Positions 48,634-56,714 of a stretch of 64,000 bases of DNA are shown piece by piece. This DNA is from Pseudomonas tensinigenes. GTDB lineage: Bacteria > Pseudomonadota > Gammaproteobacteria > Pseudomonadales > Pseudomonadaceae. Below the pieces are notes generated by a model. It saw only the letters and a list, made by a program, of their open reading frames with translations. It ran no database searches and was not told where the DNA came from. The number at the start of each line of letters is the position of its first letter. Position 1 is the first letter of the stretch. The translations under genes and the position numbers were made by a program. Where the stretch lies: NCBI RefSeq assembly GCF_014268445.2, contig NZ_CP077089.1, positions 1 through 64,000 of the forward strand, written 5' to 3'.

Positions 48634-48810
48634 TGTCTCAGTCCCTGAATTTCAGATCGCTCAACGACGCGTTGCGGAATCTTCTGCGCTTTACCGGCGG
48701 CACTCATCGCGTCGCGGTACTCGCGGTAATAACGCTGCGCTTCTTCTTGCCGAGACATTGGTAGCGCTGAACAAACTGCTGATCATCAACACCCACTTAA
48801 GGCTGGCCAT
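48630..48810 (-). pseudogene. Remnant of a tandem paralog of the TPR protein
   Basis: From ATG 48810 the frame encodes a signal peptide (MASLKWVLMISSLFSATNVS) and then stops after about 40 codons. In another frame, reaching a TGA at 48630-48632, it encodes RQEEAQRYYREYRDAMSAAG followed by KAQKIPQRVVERSE, close to the C-terminus of the adjacent 359-residue protein (AGKASKIPARVVERSA). So the N-terminus and C-terminus of a second copy survive, with the middle deleted and the frame broken. The TGA overlaps the GTG start of the intact gene by GTGA, as expected of an old operon junction. Confidence 0.7.
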
Positions 48811-49342
48811 AGACGATCCTCTTCACCACCGGGCTTTCTGACATTAACTGTCTCTTCGTAACGCCATAGGCCTTGATCAGCTCTTCCCGAGATCCCTTCG
48901 AGCCAAAAGAGCGCTGGTTATTATCGAAGCTGTATTGCTCCAATCGCCCTGCTGTCGAGTAATACCCATGCCACTCCGCGCAGGCACCACAACCGCCATA
49001 TCCGCCTATCGAAACAAGACTGCCCTTGGTGCCTTCCACGCAATCCATCACCACAACAACATTGCTCAACATCTTCGTCTTCGCACCGTCGGAAGTGAGC
49101 TGTGAAACTTTGCTGATATCGCGTCGAAGCACCTTGCTACCGATATTGATGGTCTGGTCGGAGCAGACCGGGATGACGTGGGTTTGCGCACCATCCACCG
49201 TCACCGATCGGCAGGACGACACCAACACCACTTCAACACCGCCGCACTGCATGACATCGCGCTGGGTAAAGGCGTCCGAAGGCGCGGCGAAGGCTGGCAG
49301 AGAGAGCAGCAGCGAAAGGCTGCCCGCGAGAAGACGGTTCAT
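48797..49342 (-). CDS. Secreted cysteine-rich hypothetical protein
   Basis: A 181-residue protein with signal peptide (MNRLLAGSLSLLLSLPAFAA) and at least six cysteines (QCGGVEVVLVSSCRS, VCSDQ, DCVEG, GGYGGCGACAEWHG), suggesting disulfides in the periplasm. ATG 49342 follows GAGGAG and lies 4 bases past the upstream stop. No family recognised. Confidence 0.7.
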   Translation of the reverse strand: MNRLLAGSLSLLLSLPAFAAPSDAFTQRDVMQCGGVEVVLVSSCRSVTVDGAQTHVIPVCSDQTINIGSKVLRRDISKVSQLTSDGAKTKMLSNVVVVMDCVEGTKGSLVSIGGYGGCGACAEWHGYYSTAGRLEQYSFDNNQRSFGSKGSREELIKAYGVTKRQLMSESPVVKRIVYGQP

Positions 49343-49346
49343 CCAC

Positions 49347-49853
49347 TCACTCCTCATCCATCGGCGACGATTCCACGTCGGTCATGCTCAGCAGTCGAAA
49401 TTCATTGTTCACAAACTCGTAGTAACGATCCCGGTTACCACTTTCCAACGCATTCCCCTGCGCATCTTCTTCACCGTCGAGCGTGATGCCGGACACGATG
49501 ATCAAGCGGCTCTCGGGCTGGTAAACCATGCCGAACGTGCTGCCGTCGTAAGCATTGGGCAGACCGCCAACGACTTCCCCAGTCTGAGCGTCCAGCACTT
49601 CGCCGCAAATGGCGCTGCCGCCACAGCCGAGCCTGTGCAGGATGTAATGGCCTGCGAAGTTGACCTTGCCTTTCAGGGCTTGCACCCGTGCATGATCCAT
49701 CATTGGGCTGCTGTTTTCTTGCGGCACCAGCTTATGGTTGGGGCCGGTGAAAACTGGCGTGACGGTGTAATCCTTGAAGGTTGGATCGGCAGCGAATGCC
49801 ATGGACGCGGCAGCCAATATCAAGCTGCCGAGAACAATCGAAAATCCTTTCAC
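49347..49853 (-). CDS. Secreted hypothetical protein
   Basis: A 168-residue protein with signal peptide (MKGFSIVLGSLILAAASMAFAA). A repeated beta-like composition includes GHYILHRLGCGGSAICGEVL with two cysteines. Acidic C-terminus ending DEE. No family named. In line with the neighbours it is probably periplasmic. Confidence 0.68.
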   Translation of the reverse strand: MKGFSIVLGSLILAAASMAFAADPTFKDYTVTPVFTGPNHKLVPQENSSPMMDHARVQALKGKVNFAGHYILHRLGCGGSAICGEVLDAQTGEVVGGLPNAYDGSTFGMVYQPESRLIIVSGITLDGEEDAQGNALESGNRDRYYEFVNNEFRLLSMTDVESSPMDEE

Positions 49854-49888
49854 GTAGTAACTCCGTAAATGCCGTGGGGACCGTCGGC

Positions 49889-50398
49889 TTACTCAGCCAG
49901 CCCTTCATAACGCTGTGTCTGCGGGTCGAATTGCCACAGATGTGGCCGTGTCATGGCCTTTTCACCCTTGTAGCGAATCCGCCCGCGCTTGTCCCTGATG
50001 TAGGAGTAGATCTCGATGTCCTTGAACTCACCTCCCCCCTTGGGTGGGCCGTCCAGAACTTTGACCCCGGCGAAGTAATCGCCGCCCGAATACCTCAAAT
50101 AACCACGGCACTGGATCAGGAAGGCAAATGTGCTATCCATTGATGAGCCAATGCCGACGCGGGAATTGAAGATGAAGTCTTCGATGCCATCGCCATTTAG
50201 ATCGCCGCGAAAAACCACGTGGCCCGGATCGATAGAAAACTCTTTTCCATCGAGACTGGAAAGTATGTCTTCCGGATGTTCACTGCTCTGCGACCATTGC
50301 GATAAGAAATATTTTGAGTCAGCTTCCTGATTGCAAACATCTGCCGCCATAACCGCTATCGGCAACCAGCTCACACATAACACCAGCAATCGTTTCAC
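49889..50398 (-). CDS. Secreted hypothetical protein with EF-hand/FG-GAP-like motif
   Basis: A 169-residue protein with signal peptide (MKRLLVLCVSWLPIAVMAAD). FRGDLNGDGIEDFIFNSRVG has the spacing of a calcium-binding D-x-N-x-D-G motif typical of FG-GAP-like repeats. A related motif, FDDFNFDGVQDFAVW, is in the protein at 55769. It starts with GTG (overlapping the upstream stop by GTGA), so it is translationally coupled to the large fusion gene. Confidence 0.68.
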   Translation of the reverse strand: MKRLLVLCVSWLPIAVMAADVCNQEADSKYFLSQWSQSSEHPEDILSSLDGKEFSIDPGHVVFRGDLNGDGIEDFIFNSRVGIGSSMDSTFAFLIQCRGYLRYSGGDYFAGVKVLDGPPKGGGEFKDIEIYSYIRDKRGRIRYKGEKAMTRPHLWQFDPQTQRYEGLAE

Positions 50399-52845
50399 TT
50401 CGTATCCTTCGAATTAATCAATTGCAACTCACCATCCCGATACAACACCTCACACCCCACCCACGCCGGATCCACCTGCGGCATCACCGCCGACGGCTTG
50501 CGCAGCTCCCGCAGCAACGTCGAGCCATGCGACAAGCGTCCGCCCATCCGCGCAATCACTGCCCGCGCCGTCTGGTAATGCGCGTGTCGCCCCGGATCGA
50601 GGGTGTCTTCGAGCAGGATGTCGGCGCCGAGGATGCCTTGCACCTGTCCCGGATAAATCATGAACCCGGTGGCCAGCTCCGCACCCTCGCGACCGTCCTG
50701 CCAGAAGCTGCCGTCTCGGGTGCGCACATCGGGGTGCGGTGCAAACCAGTGTTCGCGATCCGCCAGCGGCATGGCGTGGTGCAGACGGAAGAAGATGCGC
50801 ATGAGGTTGTCGCGATACCACTCGCGCACTTGCAGGTAGTAACCGCGCAGGCCCGGCAGGCCGGTCGAATGCGCGAGGCGGATCAGCCCTGACCATTGCG
50901 GGAATGGCTGTAGCGGCAGTTCGCTCGACGCGGGTCGAGGTGTAGCCGGATCGGTTTCCCACGGCAATCGATGCGGACTGTTTTCAAGGTTGTCGTAAGC
51001 GGTCGGCGGACGGCCCAGCCAATCGCCGCCACTACTGGCCAGCGCCGTGGCGATACACAGATTGCCTTGCACCACGAACACGTAAAACCGGGTGAACCAG
51101 TCCGCCAGTTGCTGGCCATCGGCAGCTTGGGCGACGAGTTCGGCCAGTTCCCGATCGAAGCGCTGCAAGCCGTTTTCAAGATTCAGCAAATGGCCGCGAG
51201 CCTTGCGTTGCATACGCAAAAACAGCGGCAACGAACGCAGCATCTTCAGCGGTTGCCACGGCAGATGAGGCGTCGCGCCGCCAACTTCACCCGCGTAGTT
51301 ATCGGCGCTGATGCCCCAGTCGGCCAGCCTTGCAAGAAACAGATCATTGTTGATATAGGACGCGCCGCCGAACACTGCGGTGAACGGCTCGTTGTCCTGC
51401 AACACCCGCGCATCCCAACGCGCCATGATCGCCGGAATACTCGCTGCCGCGCGGCGCTGGGCGTATTCCACCAACACGCTCGGTTGCGGCGGCAGGATCT
51501 CGGCGATATTGGCGGCGGTGAGGTGCCGGCGCCAGCCGTAGTCGCTGATCGGCCGGTATTGCAGGAGCCAGAGTTGCGAGCCATCCCAGGCCCATTCGAC
51601 GTCGCCGGGCACGTAGTGGAACACGCGCAGCACGTCTTGCAGAAAGCGCCACAACAGGTCTTCGGTCAAACCGTGGGACGGCGTGAATGTGCCGCTGCGC
51701 CAGGCATCGCCGAGCCGCGAAAACGTTGCCCGCGAGGGGCTTACGTGACCGTCGGCCAGCGATTCGAGATGGCCTTCCACCCATTCGAGTTCTACCGAGA
51801 GATGGCGCACGAAAGCGATGCCGGAAACGACCGGCGTGATGAAGCGCTGCACCACCACTTCCTCAACGCCTTCGGCCGTCAGTTCGGCGATGCGTGTTGG
51901 CACGTTGGCGGTCGGCTCGCGCAGATAGGTTGTGCTCAAACCGGCATTCGCCGAATCGGCCTGATCCTCGCCATAACTGGAGGAGCGCACCGCCCAGGTC
52001 ACATCAGGTTGGGCGGCGAGAAATGCCGGCAGACGCGGATCGGTGTAATCGTTGAGGGTCAGCGCTGCCGGTACCGCTTTCCGGGCCAGTTCAGCCAGAC
52101 GCAAACGCCCGCCCTTGGTGTGCGCAACAAACCCGCGCTCGCCCGACTCCAGCCACTGCGCGAACTGCGCGGGCGAGTCGATCCACGGGTAATGACCCCA
52201 ACCGGGTTTCAGGCTGATGGTCAGATCAGCGCGGGCGAGAATCGCCGACCACGCTGCCGCTTGCTCGATGCCGAGTACAGCGTCCTGATCGCCCCAAACC
52301 AACTCGACCGGATCGGTGATCCACTCCAGCAGTGGCAACGCGGTATCGGCGCGAATCAGATCCCAATGCGGTACAAACGCACGGCAGCGCGCATAGCCGG
52401 CGCCCATGCGCTGGTACTGCGCGGGCGTCCAGGTCTGGTTGGAGAACTTGCGGGCGAACAGCTTGGGCTTGTTCGACAGCAGCCAGTGAATGGTCTTGCG
52501 GATCGGCAGCGGCGACATCAGTGCCGGTAACCGCCGCTGCCACAAAAACGCACCGACCGGCGCCAACAAAACGCTGCGGGAAAAGTGTCCGGGCCGACGC
52601 TGCAACGCATGCAATACAAGCAAGGCATTGACCCCGACCGCCATGATCGCGCTGCCCTTCTGCGTCATCGCCAACAAGGTCTGCGCGTAGTCCGCCAGAT
52701 CCTCGCAGGGTGGCAGCGGATTGGCGCCGAAGCCCGGTAACTCCAGCGGCACCACGTCGTAGCGCTGAAAGTGCGGCAGCGCGTCATCCCACCAATCGGC
52801 AGCGCTGCCGTTGCCGGCCAGCAGGTACATCAACGGCTTGCTCAT
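50395..52845 (-). CDS. Alpha/beta-hydrolase-like domain fused to PEP-synthase-like phosphotransferase
   Basis: An 816-residue fusion. Residues about 1-240 follow the alpha/beta-hydrolase fold, but the nucleophile elbow reads VGVNAL in place of GxSxG, so the serine is replaced by asparagine. The acidic (VWGDQDAVLG) and histidine (GWGHYPWID) positions remain. Residues about 270-450 carry the pyruvate/PEP-type ATP-binding domain (AVRSSSYGEDQADSANAGLS, VVVQRFITPVVSGIAFV, WLLQYRPIS). The C-terminus has the phosphohistidine swivel motif GGRLSHGSTLLRELRKPSAV with its histidine. This layout resembles PEP synthases and rifampin phosphotransferases. The substrate is unknown. The membrane SDR gene ends 9 bases upstream, in the same operon. 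Confidence 0.8.
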   Translation of the reverse strand: MSKPLMYLLAGNGSAADWWDDALPHFQRYDVVPLELPGFGANPLPPCEDLADYAQTLLAMTQKGSAIMAVGVNALLVLHALQRRPGHFSRSVLLAPVGAFLWQRRLPALMSPLPIRKTIHWLLSNKPKLFARKFSNQTWTPAQYQRMGAGYARCRAFVPHWDLIRADTALPLLEWITDPVELVWGDQDAVLGIEQAAAWSAILARADLTISLKPGWGHYPWIDSPAQFAQWLESGERGFVAHTKGGRLRLAELARKAVPAALTLNDYTDPRLPAFLAAQPDVTWAVRSSSYGEDQADSANAGLSTTYLREPTANVPTRIAELTAEGVEEVVVQRFITPVVSGIAFVRHLSVELEWVEGHLESLADGHVSPSRATFSRLGDAWRSGTFTPSHGLTEDLLWRFLQDVLRVFHYVPGDVEWAWDGSQLWLLQYRPISDYGWRRHLTAANIAEILPPQPSVLVEYAQRRAAASIPAIMARWDARVLQDNEPFTAVFGGASYINNDLFLARLADWGISADNYAGEVGGATPHLPWQPLKMLRSLPLFLRMQRKARGHLLNLENGLQRFDRELAELVAQAADGQQLADWFTRFYVFVVQGNLCIATALASSGGDWLGRPPTAYDNLENSPHRLPWETDPATPRPASSELPLQPFPQWSGLIRLAHSTGLPGLRGYYLQVREWYRDNLMRIFFRLHHAMPLADREHWFAPHPDVRTRDGSFWQDGREGAELATGFMIYPGQVQGILGADILLEDTLDPGRHAHYQTARAVIARMGGRLSHGSTLLRELRKPSAVMPQVDPAWVGCEVLYRDGELQLINSKDTK

Positions 52846-52854
52846 GAGCGATCC

Positions 52855-54249
52855 TCAGGTCAGATCGCGCAGAGCGGCGTCGAGGGTTGGATAACGGAAT
52901 GTGTAGCCGGCCTCGGTCAAACGCTGCGGCACCACGCGCTGACCATCGAAAAACAGCTGCGCCATCTCCCCCGCCATTGCACGCACTGGCGCGGCGGGAA
53001 TGTGCAACCACACCGGGCGTTTGAGGACCTTGCCGGCCTGCTCGGCGAACGCGGCCTGACTGACCGCTTCGGGCGCCACCATGTTGTAGGTCCCGCGCAG
53101 ATTGTCATCGTTGAAAGCCCGCGCGATCACCTGAAGCACATCGTCGCGATGCACCCAGCTCATGATCTGCCGACCGTCACCCATGCGCCCGCCGAAACCC
53201 AGGCGGAACGGCATCAGAAGCGGTGTCAAAGCACCGCCGGGGCCGAACACCACGCCGAGGCGCAGCACCACCTGACGCACGCCAAACTCTATGGCCGGTT
53301 GCGCGGCGGCTTCCCAACGTGCGCAGAGTTCGGCCATGAAGCCATCGCCCTTGCTGGCGTGTTCGTCGAGGTTTTCGCTGGCATCGCGCACGCCGTAGAA
53401 GCCGATGGCCGAGGCTTGAATCCATAGCGTTGGTTTTTGCTTGGTATTCTTCAGCCAGGTTATCAACGCTTCGGTGTTGCCGACTCGGCTGGCGAGCAGC
53501 TGCGCCTGACGCTTGGGAGTCCAGCGTGGGCCGGCGACGGGAGCGCCGGCGAGATTGATCACTACGTCGAAGGCTTCGTCGTGGCTGAGTTCGCTGAGCG
53601 AGTGTACGCAGCGGACGCGGCCGTTGAATAGATTGGCCGCGTTCAACGGATCGCGCGTCAGTACGCTGACCGAGTGGCCCGCGTCGAGTAATTGATTGAC
53701 CACGGCCTCGCCGATAAATCCGGTGCCGCCGGTGATTAGCACGCGTTTGTAGGCGCCGCCGGCAAACGGGTTGGACTCGTTCGGTGCTATTTCTGGAAGG
53801 GATTTTTTGCGGTCATGGCGATACAGCCAGACCAGCGGCGGTAACAGCACCAGCAGCGCAAAACCGTCGAGCCACAGGTGCGACCAGACCTGTTGTTGCG
53901 CTGACAGCCACATGTCCTGCGGCGCCCATAACAGGATGCCAGCGCTCAACCAGCCCCACACTGCCGGGGCTTTCAAGCGATTGCCCAAGTGCACCAGCGC
54001 GAGCATGTACAGCGAATAACTTTGCAGCGTCGCGCCGAACAGCGCGAGCCACCAGACCTGTTGTTCGTGGCCGGCCGCAGGTACCGCATCGGCGCCCCAG
54101 AATGCGAGTTCGAGGGAATGCAGGTAGCCGTCGAGTAAACCGGAATGCCCGGCCCAGGTCAGGGTGAGACCGGCGAGAATGTGCACGATTGCGGCGGCGT
54201 ATAGCCAGAGCACTAACGCTGGGCGAAGGGAGATCGAGGGGGCTGGCAT
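52855..54249 (-). CDS. Membrane-anchored SDR (TIGR01777-like) epimerase
   Basis: A 464-residue protein. The N-terminal 150 residues are four hydrophobic segments (for example ALVLWLYAAAIVHILAGLTL, WWLALFGATLQSYSLYMLAL). After a charged linker comes an extended-SDR domain starting KRVLITGGTGFIGEAVVNQL (about residue 168) with AIGFYGVR in place of a typical YxxxK. This matches the TIGR01777 family (YfcH/cell-division-related epimerases) fused to a membrane domain. Nine bases upstream of the PEP-synthase-like fusion gene, so probably one operon. ATG 54249 follows AGGA. Confidence 0.82.
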   Translation of the reverse strand: MPAPSISLRPALVLWLYAAAIVHILAGLTLTWAGHSGLLDGYLHSLELAFWGADAVPAAGHEQQVWWLALFGATLQSYSLYMLALVHLGNRLKAPAVWGWLSAGILLWAPQDMWLSAQQQVWSHLWLDGFALLVLLPPLVWLYRHDRKKSLPEIAPNESNPFAGGAYKRVLITGGTGFIGEAVVNQLLDAGHSVSVLTRDPLNAANLFNGRVRCVHSLSELSHDEAFDVVINLAGAPVAGPRWTPKRQAQLLASRVGNTEALITWLKNTKQKPTLWIQASAIGFYGVRDASENLDEHASKGDGFMAELCARWEAAAQPAIEFGVRQVVLRLGVVFGPGGALTPLLMPFRLGFGGRMGDGRQIMSWVHRDDVLQVIARAFNDDNLRGTYNMVAPEAVSQAAFAEQAGKVLKRPVWLHIPAAPVRAMAGEMAQLFFDGQRVVPQRLTEAGYTFRYPTLDAALRDLT

Positions 54250-54387
54250 TCCGTGTCCTGAGCGCATTCCTTGGGGGTGGGGAGTTTAAAGGAAAATAGT
54301 GGTCGTCAGACGCTCAAAAACTAAACGTTTTACCGGACGGATTCAGACTCAACGACTGCGAAAACGCATCAGACATGACCCGGCATT

Positions 54388-55761
54388 TCAGATGCAGTGA
54401 CTGGCCTTGATCGGCGCCGTGCCTGTCGATCCCAATCGCCCCACGTTGAAGATGCCCAACTGATTACCTTTGTCAGCCGCCATCTGATAACAGGCTAACG
54501 CCCGGGACATATCCTTCGTTCCAAACTCGCCACCTTCAAAGGTCGAGGCCAGATAATTCATCGCATCAGCTGAGCCCATGGAAATAGCACGAATAACCTG
54601 CTCTTTTGCCTGCTCGGGATGGAGGCAAGGGCCGTTATAGTCAGTGGAGTTTCCTGAACAAAGAAACGTGGCATAGGCCAACGCGCCACTCGGTATTTTC
54701 GAGGCCGCTTTGAATAGCGCCTCAACCTTAGGGGTTTCCAACTGAGACGCCATTTGCGAAAGGCTTAGGCTAGCCGCCGACAGGCTCGCCTGTGCATCAC
54801 CCGACTCTGCAGCACACACAAAATTTTCCAGCGACGCTTCAATCAACTCCACCGTCAGCGGGTATTGCTCAAGAAACCCTAGCCCTCCCAACGCTTCTGC
54901 ACGCTGATAACAGAAGTTCTCGGCGCGGCTCATTCCCGGATTATCTGTTGCGACAAGATCCTTCTCACTGATCGACCAATCCTCAATCCCCTCAAGCACC
55001 CAGCACGCCTGACGAGAGAAGTTGAAGATTTTCACATTGCTGTTACCTGCCCTTTTATCCACAACGTTGACGTGACTGTCATCGACCTCTTCGATCTCGA
55101 CTCCAGGTGTCTTGCCGGGCGTGATTGCAGCCATCAGCGGATAGTTGAAAGTAGCTCCACTGACTCCCGAGGTCGAAGGCTCAAAGGTACTTCGATCCTT
55201 CCCCGCTACCGGTTTCAACACCAGCGACTTGACCGTCATTGCGGTAAGACGGCGTTGTGATTCGCTGTTGGCGGAAAACGCTGTCAGGAACGGCGCGAAC
55301 TCCTCCGAGGGGCAAGCGTCGCTGGTGGGAGCCGTCGAAGCGCTCTTATCGGATGCAAGCGCAGGGACAATCTTGTCCAGATACGCCGAGCGCTCGCGAC
55401 TCATTCTGGCGATGCACGAGTTAACGGCGAACACATGCGCCGGCATCCCCGTCTCGATTTCGAATGCCACCAAAGGGCAGTTCGCATCGCGCAACTTCAA
55501 CCACGCACGTTGCGACTCTTTAACCTTCGCCGCGTACTCCGCGCCCAAGGCCGGATCTGCTTGATAGTCAGACTCAAGCCGCGACATCAACTGCTTGTAG
55601 CTGACGTTCAACTGCGTATCGGCAGCCTTCTTCGCCGCCTCCGAGCACGGCACCATTTCCAGGTTTGAGGTGACATGGCGGCAGTCGTCCTGCGCGTAGG
55701 CGGCTGAAGCCGGCAGCAGTACGGCTAGAAGGGTTAAAACAAAACGGTTCACTGTGTTCAT
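54388..55761 (-). CDS. Secreted LprI/DUF1311-Sel1 fusion, paralog of the gene at 61569
   Basis: A 457-residue protein with signal peptide. Residues about 25-137 form an LprI/DUF1311-like domain (KESQRAWLKLRDANCPLVAF, CIARMSRERSAYLDKIVP), a family that includes a lysozyme inhibitor. Residues about 150-457 are closely similar to the whole mature protein at 61569-62588, sharing VDKRAGNSN(V/I)KIFNFSRQA and CWVLEG(I/V)EDWSISEK, and ending in Sel1-like repeats (DAMNYLASTFEGGEFGTKDM). It thus looks like the Sel1 protein fused to a lysozyme-inhibitor domain. Candidate accessory/immunity protein of the T6SS locus, by inference. Confidence 0.75.
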   Translation of the reverse strand: MNTVNRFVLTLLAVLLPASAAYAQDDCRHVTSNLEMVPCSEAAKKAADTQLNVSYKQLMSRLESDYQADPALGAEYAAKVKESQRAWLKLRDANCPLVAFEIETGMPAHVFAVNSCIARMSRERSAYLDKIVPALASDKSASTAPTSDACPSEEFAPFLTAFSANSESQRRLTAMTVKSLVLKPVAGKDRSTFEPSTSGVSGATFNYPLMAAITPGKTPGVEIEEVDDSHVNVVDKRAGNSNVKIFNFSRQACWVLEGIEDWSISEKDLVATDNPGMSRAENFCYQRAEALGGLGFLEQYPLTVELIEASLENFVCAAESGDAQASLSAASLSLSQMASQLETPKVEALFKAASKIPSGALAYATFLCSGNSTDYNGPCLHPEQAKEQVIRAISMGSADAMNYLASTFEGGEFGTKDMSRALACYQMAADKGNQLGIFNVGRLGSTGTAPIKASHCI

Positions 55762-55768
55762 CCTTGAG

Positions 55769-56233
55769 TCATTCAGGTTTGCGTTTGGTGAATCGGGTGA
55801 TGCATTGCTTGGGGATGTTCATTTCCCAGTAAGTGCTGAGCAACGCTTTACGCTTTTTGTCGACGCGCAGGTTAACGAAGCCATCGCCGCAGTCCGGCTG
55901 CAACTCTTCGAAGGTGCCGGTTTTGACTTGGTAAATGAACACCCGGTAGTAGTGGTAAGTGCCCATGCCGTCATCGAGTTGCCAGACCGCGAAATCTTGG
56001 ACGCCGTCGAAATTGAAATCGTCGAACTGCAGATAGAGTTCGTTTTCGGCTTCAAAATCGATTGTTCGCGACTCGCTGTGCGTTTCGCTTTTAACCGCGA
56101 TGTTCAGCTTGGAGCCTTCGAGAACCAGCGTCGCGTCGACGCCTTTGGTTGGACTGAACGTGGTGGTTTGGGCTAACGCTGGGATCGTCCACATCAGGCC
56201 GAGCAGTGATACCGCAAGAGTTTTGAATTGCAT
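55769..56233 (-). CDS. Secreted hypothetical protein with EF-hand/FG-GAP-like motif
   Basis: A 154-residue protein with signal peptide (MQFKTLAVSLLGLMWTIPAL). LYLQFDDFNFDGVQDFAVW holds a D-x-N-x-D-G type calcium-binding loop, like the protein at 49889. ATG 56233 is chosen; the in-frame ATG at 56257 would overlap the upstream gene. The stop is followed within 7 bases by the next gene, so it is in an operon with the LprI-Sel1 gene. Confidence 0.68.
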   Translation of the reverse strand: MQFKTLAVSLLGLMWTIPALAQTTTFSPTKGVDATLVLEGSKLNIAVKSETHSESRTIDFEAENELYLQFDDFNFDGVQDFAVWQLDDGMGTYHYYRVFIYQVKTGTFEELQPDCGDGFVNLRVDKKRKALLSTYWEMNIPKQCITRFTKRKPE

Positions 56234-56241
56234 GTACTGCC

Positions 56242-56667
56242 CTACTCCCACTTGCATCCGGACTCCGGAGAGGAGTCAACACTGGTGCTAATTCCGAAGC
56301 TGTAAGCCTTACCGTTGGACTGCTTTGTGTAAGACATCGAGACGATCTGCGAGCCTTGCGTCATCAACTCATAAGTCCCCGTGACCTTGCCGTTGACGAC
56401 TTCGGACCAAGTTCTGGTGTGCTGCCAAGGCGCATCCGGATCGAGGATTTCATTCTGGGAATCCGTCAACACAATGGAAATGGGCTCATTGGATTTGGCG
56501 TACTTCACGAAACCACCGGACCATTTGCTGGCTTCGTCGTAGTAGGTCCGGAGTTCGAACTTTACCGGGCTCGATTGGGATATTTCGAAGCAAAGTGATT
56601 CGGTGGTGACTGCGCTTTGAGCGCCTAAAGGAAATAGCGCAAAGAAGAGAAAGAAAAGTTTGTTCAT
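56242..56667 (-). CDS. Secreted hypothetical protein, paralog of the gene at 47055
   Basis: A 141-residue protein with signal peptide (MNKLFFLFFALFPLGAQSA). Shared with the 47055 protein over its length: TTESLCF, FELRTYYDEASKWSG, TRTWSEVVNGKVTGTYE, LMTQG, SMSYT, GCKWE. The two paralogs stand at opposite ends of the accessory region, 9 kb apart. ATG 56667 (or 56673). Function unknown. Confidence 0.72.
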   Translation of the reverse strand: MNKLFFLFFALFPLGAQSAVTTESLCFEISQSSPVKFELRTYYDEASKWSGGFVKYAKSNEPISIVLTDSQNEILDPDAPWQHTRTWSEVVNGKVTGTYELMTQGSQIVSMSYTKQSNGKAYSFGISTSVDSSPESGCKWE

Positions 56668-56714
56668 GCTCATCCAAGTCGGCGCTTTCGCGCGAATGCT
56701 CTGGTTTGTCCGTC

